Positions 10,559 to 20,047 of a stretch of DNA of 64,000 nucleotides are shown piece by piece; the stretch's first letter is position 1, and every line of letters begins with the position of its first letter. Position numbers and translations under genes: made by a program. The notes beneath the pieces are model-generated. The model saw only the letters and a program-made list of their open reading frames with translations. It did no database searches and was not told the DNA's origin. The stretch is from Rhizobium leguminosarum (GTDB lineage: Bacteria; Pseudomonadota; Alphaproteobacteria; Rhizobiales; Rhizobiaceae): assembly GCF_004123835.1 (NCBI RefSeq), contig NZ_MZMU01000003.1:1364001-1428000 (forward strand), in the 5' to 3' direction.

Positions 10559-11308
10559 ATGCGGAAACTGGCCCGATCGACGATCGCAGCGACTGCAATT
10601 CTGGTGGTCGCATTCGCGGCATATCTGGCATACGATTTCGGGATGCTTCGCTTCAACAATCCCTCTCTCAGCAGCTATCCGATCCAAGGCATCGATGTCA
10701 GCCATCACCAGGGCGATATCGATTGGAAGGTCGTCGCCTCGCAGGCGAATGTCCGCTTCGCCTTCATGAAGGCGACCGAAGGCGGAGATCATCGGGATTC
10801 CAAGTTCGCCGACAACTGGCAGCGCGCCGGAGATGCGGGAGTGGTCCGGGGCGCTTATCATTTCTTCACCTTCTGCCGTCCGGGTAAGGATCAGGCGCAG
10901 AATGTCCTGGCGACCGTGCCGAAGGAGCAGGGAACTCTGCCGATCGCCGTCGATCTGGAGTTTGTCGGCAATTGCAACAAGATCCCGACGCTCGAGGAAA
11001 TGGTTGCCGAGGTGAACGCCTTCTTCACCGAGCTAAAGGGCACTTTTCCGGAAAAGCCCATTTTCTACGTCACGCAGGAGTTCTTTGATCAATATATGAA
11101 AGGCAATGAATCACGCTTCCCCGACCACTATCTGTGGCTGCGCAGCGTGTTCAGAGAGCCGAGGCAGGAAGAGTGCAGTCGTTGGTCGATCTGGCAATTT
11201 GCCGATAACGGCACCTTGGACGGCATCCAGGGACCGGTTGACCTCAATGCGCTATGCCCGTCGGAAACGGGCCTGGCGCACCTGTTCCCCGCCGTTGCAG
11301 TGAACTGA
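10559..11308 (+). CDS. Glycoside hydrolase family 25 lysozyme, membrane-anchored or secreted
   Basis: 249 residues. An N-terminal hydrophobic segment (about 7-26) is a signal anchor or signal peptide. The GH25 domain follows, with IQGIDVSHHQGDIDW (first catalytic Asp region, about 42-56), AFMKATEGG, GAYHFF, and the catalytic IAVDLEF Asp/Glu pair (about 130-136). GH25 enzymes cut the glycan chain of peptidoglycan between MurNAc and GlcNAc. The start has a strong GGGGAAGGG just upstream. It is a single gene with a repeat hairpin downstream. Its cellular role (wall remodelling or attack on others) cannot be told from sequence. Confidence 0.92.
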   Translation: MRKLARSTIAATAILVVAFAAYLAYDFGMLRFNNPSLSSYPIQGIDVSHHQGDIDWKVVASQANVRFAFMKATEGGDHRDSKFADNWQRAGDAGVVRGAYHFFTFCRPGKDQAQNVLATVPKEQGTLPIAVDLEFVGNCNKIPTLEEMVAEVNAFFTELKGTFPEKPIFYVTQEFFDQYMKGNESRFPDHYLWLRSVFREPRQEECSRWSIWQFADNGTLDGIQGPVDLNALCPSETGLAHLFPAVAVN

Positions 11309-11313
11309 GACGT

Positions 11314-11419
11314 CTACAGCGCCGCGCGTCTTTTCAGATGCGCAAAGGACGCTGTAGCACTTTGAATTGCTGCATAATTTCGTCGTTAAATCGATTCCGA
11401 TTTAAGGAATTATGCAGTA
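11314..11419. repeat. Dispersed rhizobial two-hairpin repeat, full copy
   Basis: First hairpin: CTACAGCG (11314-11321) pairs with CGCTGTAG (11350-11357). Second, nested hairpin: CTGCATAATT (11370-11379) with AATTATGCAG (11408-11417), enclosing TTAAATCG/CGATTTAA (11386-11405). It lies between two convergent genes, so bidirectional termination is plausible. Degenerate or partial copies occur at 55953-56036 and near 45950-45985. Confidence 0.8.
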
Positions 11420-11421
11420 GC

Positions 11422-12162
11422 CTATTCCGGCAGATGATAGTCGACGAGCTTGTTTTCCCGCACGATGAAGAGCTTGCCCGTCTCGGTCACTCCGGGACCG
11501 AGAAGCGGCAGGATCGCCTTCGCCACCTCGGATGGATGCGGCAGCGTCTGCGGATCTTCGCCGGGCACGGCCTGCGCCCGCATGGCGGTGCGGGTCGCGC
11601 CGGGATCGACGCTGGTGATGCGCAGCGCCGTCGATTGGCTCTCGCCGGCCCAGGTGCGCGCCAGCGCCTCGACGGCGGCCTTGGACGCGGAGTATGCACC
11701 CCAGAAGGGACGGCATTTATGCGCGGCACCCGAAGACAGGATGACCGCACGGCCGGCATCGGAACGGGCGAGCAGCGGGTCGACCGAGCGGATCAGCCGC
11801 CATGTTGCGGTGACGTTGATGGTCATCACCTTCTCGAACACCTTCGCTTCGATATGCCCGATCGGCGAAATGACGCCGAGCACGCCGGCATTGGCGACGA
11901 GGATGTCGAGCTTGCCCCAGCGCTCGAAGATCGAGCCGCCGAGCGCATCGATCGCATTCATGTCGGCAAGGTCGAAGGGCACGAGCGTCGCCGTGCCGCC
12001 GACGGCCTTGATCGCATCGTCGAGATCCTCGAGCCCGCCGACCGTGCGTGCGCAGGCAATCACATGGGCGCCGGCTTTGGCAAGTTCGAGCGCCGTGAAA
12101 TAGCCGATACCGCGCGACGCACCGGTGACGAGCGCGATCTTGCCCTCAAGATTGATGTTCAT
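11422..12162 (-). CDS. SDR-family oxidoreductase downstream of purF
   Basis: 246 residues. Classical short-chain dehydrogenase: TGASRGIG (about 12-19) binds NAD(P), NAG is present in VANAG, and the active site is SSGAAHK ... YSASK (Tyr about 152, Lys about 156). The substrate is unknown. The start ATG at 12162 (MNINLEG) matches the family N-terminus. It lies 78 bases after purF on the same strand, so it is probably the last gene of a cvpA-purF-SDR transcription unit. Confidence 0.9.
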   Translation of the reverse strand: MNINLEGKIALVTGASRGIGYFTALELAKAGAHVIACARTVGGLEDLDDAIKAVGGTATLVPFDLADMNAIDALGGSIFERWGKLDILVANAGVLGVISPIGHIEAKVFEKVMTINVTATWRLIRSVDPLLARSDAGRAVILSSGAAHKCRPFWGAYSASKAAVEALARTWAGESQSTALRITSVDPGATRTAMRAQAVPGEDPQTLPHPSEVAKAILPLLGPGVTETGKLFIVRENKLVDYHLPE

Positions 12163-12240
12163 AATGTCGTGTTCCCTCACGAAGGGAGAGGCGTGCAATG
12201 CACCCCTCGGGATGGACAATGGAAAAGGCGGCGCGCCGTG

Positions 12241-13731
12241 TCAGCCGTTGCTGGCAAGCATGGAAATCTTGTTGCCCATGGACTCGCCGTTCTTGTCGAG
12301 CAGGCGGGTCGGATAGTCGCCGGTAAAATAGTGGTCGGTGAACTGCGGCCGGGCTGGGTTGCGGTCCTCACCGCCAACGGCGCGATAGAGGCCGTCGATC
12401 GACAGGAAGGCGAGCGAATCCGCACCGATATATTTCGCCATGGCTTCGACATCGGCATATTGGTTTGCCAGCAGCTTGTCTGCGTCGGGCGTGTCGATGC
12501 CGTAGAAATCCGGGAAGAAGATCATCGGGCTTGCGACGCGGACATGGACTTCGCGCGCCCCGGCTTCGCGGATCATCTGGACGATCTTGAGAGACGTCGT
12601 GCCACGCACGATGGAATCATCGACCAGCACCACGCGCTTGCCTTCGATCATTGCCCTGTTGGCGGAATGCTTCAGCTTCACACCGAAGGCGCGGATCTGC
12701 TGCGTCGGTTCGATGAAGGTGCGCCCGACATAATGGTTGCGGATGATGCCGTATTCGAAGGGAATGCCGCTCTGTTGGGCATAGCCAAGCGCCGCCGGCG
12801 TGCCGCCATCCGGCACCGGCACGATCACGTCGGCATCGATAGGCGATTCCTTCGCAAGGTTCATGCCCATGCTTTTGCGCGTCGTATAGACGTTGCGGCC
12901 GCCGACGACCGAATCCGGACGGGCGAAATAGACATATTCGAACAGGCAGAGGCGCTCCGGCAGCGGTTTGCTGGGCTTGCGCGCATCGATGCTGATCGAA
13001 CCGTCAGGCTGGATTTCGCAGATGACGACCTCGCCGTTCTCAACGTCGCGGATGAACTTGGCGCCGATAATGTCGAGCGCGCAGGTCTCCGAGCAGAAGA
13101 TCGGCTTGCCGTCGAGTTCGCCCATGACCAACGGGCGGATGCCTGTCGGGTCTCGCGCGGCTATCAGCTTCGTGCGCGTCATGGCGAGCATCGAATAGCC
13201 GCCTTCCATCTGACGAATGGCGTCGATGAAGCGGTCGGACGTGGAAGCGTGGCGGGAACGGGCGATGAGGTGGAGGACGACTTCGGTATCGGAGGTCGAC
13301 TGACAGATGGCGCCGGTCGCGATGATCTGGCGGCGCAGCGTCAGGCCGTTGGTGAAATTGCCGTTATGGGCAATGGCGATGCCGCCTTCTTCCAGTTCGG
13401 CAAAGAGCGGCTGCACGTTGCGCATGGCCACTTCGCCGGTTGTCGAGTAGCGGGTATGACCGATCGTAATGCTGCCGGGCAGGCGGGCAAGCGTCATCGG
13501 ATTGGTATAGTGGTCACCGACGAGGCCCATGTGGCGCTCTTGATAAAAGCGCTTGCCGTCGAAGGAGACGATGCCGGCCGCTTCCTGTCCACGATGTTGA
13601 AGCGCATGCAGGCCGAGAGCCGTGAGCGCGGCGGCATCGGGATGTCCCAGAATTCCGAAAACCCCGCATTCTTCATGCAGCGTATCTCCGTCGAGCGGAT
13701 CGTCGGTCGGGAAGGAATGGGATTGGTTCAT
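12241..13731 (-). CDS. purF: Amidophosphoribosyltransferase
   Basis: 496 residues. It has a short propeptide ending ...DTLHEE, after which Cys (in CGVFGI) would become the N-terminal nucleophile of the glutaminase domain, as in the Bacillus-type enzyme. The PRPP-binding loop is VVLVDDSIVRGTT (about 360-372). It makes 5-phosphoribosylamine, the first step of purine synthesis. C-terminal CDTPD-like cluster cysteines typical of Fe-S versions appear absent (the region reads YGIDTPDADKL), so it may lack the Fe-S cluster. It follows cvpA, the order seen in many proteobacteria. Confidence 0.96.
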   Translation of the reverse strand: MNQSHSFPTDDPLDGDTLHEECGVFGILGHPDAAALTALGLHALQHRGQEAAGIVSFDGKRFYQERHMGLVGDHYTNPMTLARLPGSITIGHTRYSTTGEVAMRNVQPLFAELEEGGIAIAHNGNFTNGLTLRRQIIATGAICQSTSDTEVVLHLIARSRHASTSDRFIDAIRQMEGGYSMLAMTRTKLIAARDPTGIRPLVMGELDGKPIFCSETCALDIIGAKFIRDVENGEVVICEIQPDGSISIDARKPSKPLPERLCLFEYVYFARPDSVVGGRNVYTTRKSMGMNLAKESPIDADVIVPVPDGGTPAALGYAQQSGIPFEYGIIRNHYVGRTFIEPTQQIRAFGVKLKHSANRAMIEGKRVVLVDDSIVRGTTSLKIVQMIREAGAREVHVRVASPMIFFPDFYGIDTPDADKLLANQYADVEAMAKYIGADSLAFLSIDGLYRAVGGEDRNPARPQFTDHYFTGDYPTRLLDKNGESMGNKISMLASNG

Positions 13732-13878
13732 TTCTGCGGGCCTCTGCTCTCACAAGAATGGATCGGCATTTCCAGAAATAGCTGAGCCCGGCGGAGCTGA
13801 ATGCCCGGCCGGACCCTCATTTCACGTCCCGCTCAAATGGCGATTGCCGGAAGGCGGGTCAAGCTCTTGAACACTGTG

Positions 13879-14505
13879 TCAATTCGCCGGCTGCTGCGCG
13901 CCGTCTGCGGGCGCGGTCGGTGCGTCTTCCGCCGGAGCCTGGTCGCCCGTCGGCGGAGTGGTACCTTCGGCGCCCTGTGCCGGCGGCTGCAGCTTATCAC
14001 GGATGCTTTCCGGTATCATCTGGGCAAATTGCTCCGGCAGAACCGATTTCAGCTTCACGACCATCGAATCCAGGAAGGGCTTCGACTTCGCTTCGTTGAC
14101 CCAGGCCGGACGGTGGTCGGCATCGACGAGCCAGTTCCAGAAGGCGACGGCGACGACCAGGAGCAGCACGCCGCGCGCTGCCCCGAACAGGAAGCCGAGC
14201 GTGCGGTCGAGCGCGCCGACACGGCTGTCGATGATGAAATCGGCGATCTTCATCGTGATGAAGGAGATGACGATGAGCGCGATCAGGAAGACGACCGCTG
14301 CCGAACCGACGATCGCGATGCGGTCGTCATCGGTATATTTCTTCGCATAGGGCAGCAGGTACGGATAGAGATAGTAGGCAGCCGCGGCCGAACCGCCCCA
14401 GCTCGCGATCGAAAGAATCTCGCGCGAAAAGCCGCGGACCATCGCCAGCACGGCGGAGAAGAGCACGACGCCGATGACAATACCGTCGAAAATCGTAATG
14501 GGCAT
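13879..14505 (-). CDS. cvpA: CvpA family membrane protein
   Basis: 208 residues with four predicted transmembrane segments in the first 125 residues (start MPITIFDGIVIGVVLFSAVLAM). A soluble tail follows that ends in about 35 Pro/Ala/Gly-rich, probably disordered residues. CvpA was named for colicin V production and is found beside purF in many genomes; its exact role (membrane and envelope homeostasis) is not settled. GGAG lies about 9 bases before the ATG. It is between radA and purF on the same strand. Confidence 0.9.
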   Translation of the reverse strand: MPITIFDGIVIGVVLFSAVLAMVRGFSREILSIASWGGSAAAAYYLYPYLLPYAKKYTDDDRIAIVGSAAVVFLIALIVISFITMKIADFIIDSRVGALDRTLGFLFGAARGVLLLVVAVAFWNWLVDADHRPAWVNEAKSKPFLDSMVVKLKSVLPEQFAQMIPESIRDKLQPPAQGAEGTTPPTGDQAPAEDAPTAPADGAQQPAN

Positions 14506-14594
14506 GTAAATTCAACTCCAGGACTGCCGCTTGGCGGCCGTGTCGTGCCTTATCGTGTGCTCCTATATCATCACCACTCTTGGCAATGAAAGGA

Positions 14595-15995
14595 TCAAAC
14601 GTCGTCTTCCACACGCAGCGCTCCCTTCGATCCGGCGATGCGCGCGACCAGATCCGGCAGGCTTGCGACTTCGCTCCAGCGCCCGCCGGAGCCCTTCGGC
14701 AATTCGGCGGAGGCGGACGGAAGCAGCGCTGCGGAAAAGCCCAGCTTCTCGGCTTCCTTGAGACGCTGGGCGGTGTGCGCAACCGGCCGGATGGCGCCGG
14801 ACAGGCTGACTTCGCCGAAATAGACGCAATCGGCAGGAAGGGCAATACCGGCAAGCGAGGAAACGAGCGCCGAGGCGACCGCAAGATCGGCCGCCGGTTC
14901 GGAGATGCGGTAACCGCCGGCGACGTTGAGATAGACGTCGTGCTGGCCGAGCCTGACGCCGCAATGGGCTTCCAGCACCGCAAGGATCATGGAGAGCCGT
15001 GCCGAATCCCAGCCGACCACGGCGCGCCGCGGCGTGCCGAGCGAGGTTGGGGCCACCAGTGCCTGCACCTCGACGAGAATAGGGCGGGTGCCCTCCATGC
15101 CGGCAAAGACAGCAGCACCCGGCGATTTTTCGTTGCGCTCACCAAGGAAGAGCTCGGAAGGATTGGCGACTTCACGCAAGCCTCTGTCGGACATTTCGAA
15201 GACGCCGATCTCGTCGGTCGGGCCGAAGCGGTTCTTGACGGTGCGCAGGATGCGGTAGTGATGGCCGCGGTCGCCTTCGAAATAGAGCACGGCGTCGACC
15301 ATGTGCTCGACGACGCGCGGCCCGGCAATCTGCCCGTCCTTGGTCACGTGGCCGACGAGCACCATGGCGGCTCCAGTCTGCTTGGCGAAACGGATCATCG
15401 CCTGCACACCGGTGCGCACCTGCGTCACCGTTCCCGGCGCGGATTCGGCAAGTTCGCTCCACAGCGTCTGGATGGAATCGATGATGACAAGGTCCGGCCG
15501 CTTGCCCTCGGCAAGCGTCGCCAGAATATCCTCGACATTGGTTTCGGCCGCCAGCATCACGTCGGTATCGGCCGCCGCAAGGCGCTGTGCCCGTAGCCGG
15601 ACCTGCGCCACGGCTTCTTCGCCGGAGACGTAGATGATCTTGTGGCCGCGCCGCGCAAGGGCGGCGGCGGCCTGCATCAGCAGCGTCGATTTGCCGATGC
15701 CGGGATCGCCGCCGATCAGCACCGCCGAACCGCGCACGAAACCGCCGCCGAGCGCCCGGTCGAGCTCCGACATGGCGGTATGGATGCGTGGCGCCTCCTC
15801 TATCTCGCCGGAGAGTGCCGTCAGCGCCACCGGTCGGCCCTTCTTCGGCGTCTTGCCGGGACCGGAGCCGATCCCGCCCATCGGGTCTTCCTCGACGATG
15901 GTGTTCCACTCGCCGCAGTTCTCGCATTTGCCGGCCCAGCGGTTATGAACCGTGCCGCAACTCTGGCAGATGAATTGTGTCCTGGCCTTCGCCAT
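14595..15995 (-). CDS. radA: DNA repair protein RadA/Sms
   Basis: 466 residues. The order is N-terminal zinc finger CQSC...CENC (C10, C13, C24, C27), a RecA-like ATPase with Walker A GGDPGIGKST (about 100), the RadA signature KNRFGPTDEIG, and a C-terminal Lon-protease-like domain. RadA helps branch migration during recombination. ATG 15995 (MAKARTQF) is preferred over the TTG one codon upstream; AAAGAG precedes it. Part of the dnaB-alr-radA-cvpA-purF string conserved in rhizobia. Confidence 0.96.
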   Translation of the reverse strand: MAKARTQFICQSCGTVHNRWAGKCENCGEWNTIVEEDPMGGIGSGPGKTPKKGRPVALTALSGEIEEAPRIHTAMSELDRALGGGFVRGSAVLIGGDPGIGKSTLLMQAAAALARRGHKIIYVSGEEAVAQVRLRAQRLAAADTDVMLAAETNVEDILATLAEGKRPDLVIIDSIQTLWSELAESAPGTVTQVRTGVQAMIRFAKQTGAAMVLVGHVTKDGQIAGPRVVEHMVDAVLYFEGDRGHHYRILRTVKNRFGPTDEIGVFEMSDRGLREVANPSELFLGERNEKSPGAAVFAGMEGTRPILVEVQALVAPTSLGTPRRAVVGWDSARLSMILAVLEAHCGVRLGQHDVYLNVAGGYRISEPAADLAVASALVSSLAGIALPADCVYFGEVSLSGAIRPVAHTAQRLKEAEKLGFSAALLPSASAELPKGSGGRWSEVASLPDLVARIAGSKGALRVEDDV

Positions 15996-16158
15996 CAATT
16001 ACTCTTTCAGTCCGGGTTCCCGGGCGAAGCGATGCGCCGCTCCACCGAATCATTGTCGCGCTTGAGATAATGGCTATCGCGACGGATCAAAACTAATGAT
16101 TTCCCCATCAACGCACCCGTGCCTATCCTTTGCCGCTGCTTATCCGGAACGGTGGAAG

Positions 16159-16794
16159 ATGTTCGATTATTCGTTTGCGCACTGGCTTGCATTTCTGTCG
16201 GCGGCGGTTCTGCTCAATCTCTCGCCCGGCCCCGACATCGCCTTCATCCTCGGTCACACGATGAGAAGCGGAAAACGTGCCGGTTTTTCCGCGCTGTTCG
16301 GCGTCTGGTCCGGCGCCTGCCTGCATGTTCTGATGGCAGCACTCGGCCTCTCCGCCATACTTGCCGCTTCCGCCGTCGCCTTCTCCACGGTCAAATGGAT
16401 CGGCGCCGCCTATCTCGTCTGGCTCGGCATTCAGGCTTTGCGCTCCGGTGGCGGCGATGGCCTGATAAAGGCTGCTGGTGAAAGTTTGCCGGTTGCGAGA
16501 ATCTATCGGCAGGGTATTCTGGTTTCGGTGCTCAATCCGAAAGTGGCGATATTCTTCCTGGCCTTCCTGCCGCAATTTGTGGTCGAAGGGGCAGGGCCGG
16601 CATGGGCGCAACTCATGCTGCATGGCGGGCTCATCATCGTCGTCGCCGCCTTTATCGAACCGCCGCTCGTCCTTCTCGGCGGGCGCCTTGCCGATGCAAT
16701 CAGGCATAATCAAAAAGTCGGCCTCTGGCTCGATCGCGGCCTCGGTGCGCTTTTCCTGGCGCTCGGTGTCCGTCTCGCCCTCAGCAGCCGCTAG
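16159..16794 (+). CDS. LysE/RhtB family amino-acid exporter
   Basis: 211 residues with about six transmembrane helices. The opening FLSAAVLLNLSPGPDIAFILGHTMRSGKRAG is the LysE/RhtB signature, and NPKVAIFFLAFLPQF is the second conserved block. Such proteins export amino acids or homoserine lactones from the cytoplasm; substrate unknown. The start ATG 16159 has GGTGGAAG upstream. It is the only plus-strand gene among minus-strand housekeeping genes and looks like an insertion between alr and radA. Its TAG stop is the first triplet of the downstream repeat. Confidence 0.9.
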   Translation: MFDYSFAHWLAFLSAAVLLNLSPGPDIAFILGHTMRSGKRAGFSALFGVWSGACLHVLMAALGLSAILAASAVAFSTVKWIGAAYLVWLGIQALRSGGGDGLIKAAGESLPVARIYRQGILVSVLNPKVAIFFLAFLPQFVVEGAGPAWAQLMLHGGLIIVVAAFIEPPLVLLGGRLADAIRHNQKVGLWLDRGLGALFLALGVRLALSSR

Positions 16795-16905
16795 AGCATG
16801 ATGCCGAAAAGTGTGAGCGGTTTTCGGACGACATCATGCTCTAACTATATAATGCAGAACAGGATTCAGATTTTAGGCCGACCCGGCCTAAAATCATCCT
16901 GTTCT
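16792..16905. repeat. Two-part palindromic repeat between lysE-like gene and alr
   Basis: Part one: TAGAGCATGATG (16792-16803) pairs with CATCATGCTCTA (16832-16843), with CCGAAAA/TTTTCGG inside. Part two: AGAACAGGAT (16856-16865) pairs with ATCCTGTTCT (16896-16905), enclosing ATTTTAGGCCG/CGGCCTAAAAT. Both are strong hairpins between convergent genes and probably end transcription from both sides. A truncated relative of part one is at about 50455-50470. Confidence 0.85.
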
Positions 16906-16915
16906 AGGAAGGCCG

Positions 16916-18085
16916 CTATTCCTCGGCCACGTAGCGCCGCTCATGGCGCAGCCCCATGCTGGTCAGAATCTCGTATCCGATCGTGCCGGATGCCCGCGCC
17001 ACATCGTCCACCGGCATGTTCTTTCCGAACAGTTCGACATAATCCCCGGCGCGCACGGCATTCTCCGGCAGGTCGGTGATATCGAAGATCGTCAGGTCCA
17101 TGGTGATCCGGCCGGCAACCGGAACCTTGTATCCGGCGATGAAACCTTGCCCGCCTTGCGGCACCACCTGGCGCAGTGGCACACCGCCGCTTGACTGGCT
17201 GCGCATGTAGCCGTCGGCATAACCGGCCGAGGCGATCGCCAGCCGGCTTTCGCGGCGAAGCTGCAGCGCCCGCCCATAGCTGACGGTCTCGCCGGCTTCG
17301 ACGCTGCGCACCTGGATGATGCGCGCTTCCGCCGTCGCCACCGGCCGCATCGGGTTCGCCATGTCGCAGACCGCTTCGCCGCCATAGAGTGCGATGCCGG
17401 GGCGGGTCAGGTCGAAGTGATAATCCTCACCGAGAAAGATGCCGGCCGAGGCAGCAAGACTTGAATCGATGCCTTCATAGGCGGCGCTAACCCTGCGGAA
17501 TGATTCAAGCTGCTGCCGGTTCATCGCATGGGTGGGATCGTCGGCGCAGGCGAGGTGGCTCATGACAAGCACGGGCGCGAAGCTCGCAGGCCGTGAGACA
17601 TCGTCGACGAGCGCGATCGCATCGTCGATATGCAGTCCGAGCCGATTGAAGCCGGTATCGACATGCAGCGCGCAGGGGTAGTCACCGTAATCGGCAAGCA
17701 CCGCCATCCAGAAGGCGAGCTGTTCGTCGGAGGAAATCACCGGCACCAGATCGTTTTCGAAGAAGCGCCGCTCGGTGCCTGGCCAGATGCCGGAAAGCAC
17801 GAAGATGCGCGCATCAGGTGCATAGAGACGAAGCGTTACGCCCTCGTCGACGGTCGCGACGAAGAAGTCGCGCGCGCCGGCCATATAGAGCGCTTCGCCG
17901 GCATCCTCGATGCCCATGCCATAGGCATCCGCCTTGACGACCGCAGAAGTGCGCGCCGCACCGGAGCGGCGCGCCATGTCGCGCCAGTTCTCCGTCAGGG
18001 CGGTCAGGTCGACAGTCAGCCGCAGGCCTGCCGATGCAAAATTGTCATCTTCGGGGGCGTCGAAAAAATCGCTCATGATCCGCAT
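16916..18085 (-). CDS. alr: Alanine racemase
   Basis: Up to 389 residues. Fold-type III PLP enzyme: the PLP lysine lies in SAVVKADAYGMG (about K51), the catalytic tyrosine region is AGYADGYMRS, and the C-terminal beta domain ends with a typical SMGLRHERRYV. It converts L- to D-alanine for peptidoglycan. Starts at ATG 18085 and ATG 18076 (MSDFF) are both possible; neither has a clear ribosome site. It lies 90 bases after dnaB on the same strand and may be cotranscribed. Confidence 0.95.
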   Translation of the reverse strand: MRIMSDFFDAPEDDNFASAGLRLTVDLTALTENWRDMARRSGAARTSAVVKADAYGMGIEDAGEALYMAGARDFFVATVDEGVTLRLYAPDARIFVLSGIWPGTERRFFENDLVPVISSDEQLAFWMAVLADYGDYPCALHVDTGFNRLGLHIDDAIALVDDVSRPASFAPVLVMSHLACADDPTHAMNRQQLESFRRVSAAYEGIDSSLAASAGIFLGEDYHFDLTRPGIALYGGEAVCDMANPMRPVATAEARIIQVRSVEAGETVSYGRALQLRRESRLAIASAGYADGYMRSQSSGGVPLRQVVPQGGQGFIAGYKVPVAGRITMDLTIFDITDLPENAVRAGDYVELFGKNMPVDDVARASGTIGYEILTSMGLRHERRYVAEE

Positions 18086-18175
18086 CGAAAAAGAGGCCGG
18101 AGAAGGATTCTCCGGCCAGTTTAAAGGTCAACTATGTCAAGGGAAAGCCCGGCGCTGCACGCAGCATCCGCGCGA

Positions 18176-19678
18176 TCAGTGCTCTTCATATTGGGTGAAG
18201 GAGGGATCGGCGAGATCGGCAAAGCGCGTGAATTCCGCCTGGAAGGCGAGCTTCACCGTGCCTGTCGGCCCGTGGCGCTGCTTGGCGATGATGACGTCGG
18301 CCGTGCCCTTCACCTTGTCGAACAGCGCTTCCCATTCCGGATATTTCGGATCGTGGATGTCGCGCGGCTCCGAATTCTTGACGTAATATTCCTCGCGGAA
18401 CACGAAGAGCACGACGTCGGCGTCCTGCTCGATCGAGCCGGATTCGCGAAGGTCGGACAGCTGCGGCCGCTTGTCGTCGCGGCTTTCGACCTGACGCGAG
18501 AGCTGCGACAGCGCGATGATCGGAACGTTGAGCTCCTTGCCGAGCGCCTTGAGGCCGGTGGTGATCTGGGTGATTTCCTGCACGCGGTTGTCGCTGGATT
18601 TGCCCGAGCCGGTCATCAGCTGAATGTAGTCGACCACAAGCACGTCGAGGCCGCGCTGGCGCTTGAGACGGCGCGCGCGGGCCGAAAGCTGGGCGATCGA
18701 GATGCCGCCGGTCTGGTCGATAAAGAGCGGCACCTTCTGCATCATCATCGAGCAGGCGACGAGCTTTTCGAAATCGGCATCGTTGATGTCGCCGCGGCGG
18801 ATCTTCGAGGAGGAGACTTCCGTCTGCTCGGAGATGATACGGGTGGCGAGCTGTTCCGACGACATTTCGAGCGAGTAGAAACCGACGACGCCGCCGTTCT
18901 TTGCCTTCATGCTGCCGTCCGACTGGACTTCGCCTTCGTAGGCGGCGGCGATGTTGTAGGCGATGTTGGTGGCAAGCGAAGTCTTGCCCATGCCGGGGCG
19001 TCCGGCAAGCACGATCAAGTCCGACCGCTGCAAACCGCCCATCTTGGAATCCAGCGAATGGATGCCGGTGGAAATGCCGGAAAGCCCGCCGTCACGTTCC
19101 TTGGCGACGGCCGCCATGTCGATCGCCAGCGCAACCGCATCGTTGAAGGCCTGGAAGCCGCCGTCGTAGCGGCCGTTTTCCGCCAATTCGAAGAGGCGGC
19201 GTTCGGTATCCTCGATCTGCGACTGCGGCGGCATGTCGAGCGGCGCGTCATAGGCGATGTTGACGACGTCCTCGCCGATGGTGATCAGCGCCCGGCGCAG
19301 CGCCAAATCGTAGATCGCCCGGCCGTAATCCTCGGCATTGATGACGGTGACGGCATTGCTGACCAGGCTCGCCAGATATTGCGAAACCGTCATGTCACCG
19401 ACCTTCTCGTCGGCCTTCAGGAAGGTCTTGATGGTCACCGGATTGGCGATCTTGCCCATGCGGATGATATCGCCGGCGACCTCGAAGATCTTCCGGTGCA
19501 GCGGTTCATAGAGATGGATCGGCTTCAGGAAATCCGACACCCGGTAATAGGCGTCGTTGTTCATCAGGATCGCACCCAGAAGCGCCTGCTCGGCTTCGAT
19601 ATTGTTGGGCGCTTCGCGATAATGCTGCTCCGACGGAGCAACGGCTGTAATCTTTCGAGCGGCGTCGTTCATCATCAT
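18176..19678 (-). CDS. dnaB: Replicative DNA helicase DnaB
   Basis: About 500 residues. N-terminal DnaB domain (NNIEAEQALLGAIL), then a RecA-like motor with Walker A GRPGMGKTS and Walker B VLVVDYIQLM. It ends with the usual KQRHGPTGTVKLAF segment. It unwinds DNA at the fork as a hexamer. Three consecutive ATGs at 19678, 19675 and 19672 are alternative starts; I give the first. No intein is present. Confidence 0.97.
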   Translation of the reverse strand: MMMNDAARKITAVAPSEQHYREAPNNIEAEQALLGAILMNNDAYYRVSDFLKPIHLYEPLHRKIFEVAGDIIRMGKIANPVTIKTFLKADEKVGDMTVSQYLASLVSNAVTVINAEDYGRAIYDLALRRALITIGEDVVNIAYDAPLDMPPQSQIEDTERRLFELAENGRYDGGFQAFNDAVALAIDMAAVAKERDGGLSGISTGIHSLDSKMGGLQRSDLIVLAGRPGMGKTSLATNIAYNIAAAYEGEVQSDGSMKAKNGGVVGFYSLEMSSEQLATRIISEQTEVSSSKIRRGDINDADFEKLVACSMMMQKVPLFIDQTGGISIAQLSARARRLKRQRGLDVLVVDYIQLMTGSGKSSDNRVQEITQITTGLKALGKELNVPIIALSQLSRQVESRDDKRPQLSDLRESGSIEQDADVVLFVFREEYYVKNSEPRDIHDPKYPEWEALFDKVKGTADVIIAKQRHGPTGTVKLAFQAEFTRFADLADPSFTQYEEH

Positions 19679-20047
19679 CCGTTCTGTCTTTTTCCAGCTC
19701 CGGATTTGCAATTCCGGACGCGAAAATCAAGAGGCTACGAAAGGAGCGGGGGCTCGCTTCGCCTAAATCCTGAACGCTGTGCACGTTGTTCGACTTCTCC
19801 ACAGTCTTGGGCGACACAAAGGAGAAATACTGGCAGTGTCACCCGCACGACACGGTATGGCGCCGACTCAGCCCATCCGCTTCGGAGAATGTTATTTTAG
19901 CGCGATGCGATAAGGCACGCAGCAAAAACATCCGGAAAATCCCCTTAAAAAAAGCGAACCAATCGGCGGCTCATATCGAAGGGATGGAAACGAAAAAGCC
20001 CGGCGCGGTGGCCGGGCTTTCCCTCACGCGGATTGCTCCGACGAGAA
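19679..20047. other. Intergenic region upstream of dnaB
   Basis: 369 bases between dnaB and rplI. It contains the rplI terminator at 19994-20020 and then an AT-richer stretch (about 19880-19960) that is the likely dnaB promoter region. I cannot single out a convincing -35/-10 pair. No ORF of note. Confidence 0.5.
19994..20020 (-). terminator. Intrinsic terminator of the rpsF-rpsR-rplI unit
   Basis: Perfect inverted repeat AAAGCCCGG / CCGGGCTTT with an 8-9-base loop, followed on the minus strand by a run of Ts (CCGGGCTTTTTCG). It lies 28 bases past the rplI stop. A classic Rho-independent terminator. Confidence 0.85.

Noticed and set aside
11254..13785. An 843-codon open frame on the plus strand opposite purF and the SDR
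   Set aside because: It is the mirror of well-supported minus-strand genes; long antisense frames are expected in GC-rich rhizobial DNA and this one has Asp/Arg/Gly-biased composition with no family features.
18134..19900. A 588-codon plus-strand frame opposite dnaB
   Set aside because: dnaB is unambiguous on the minus strand; the antisense frame has no family features.
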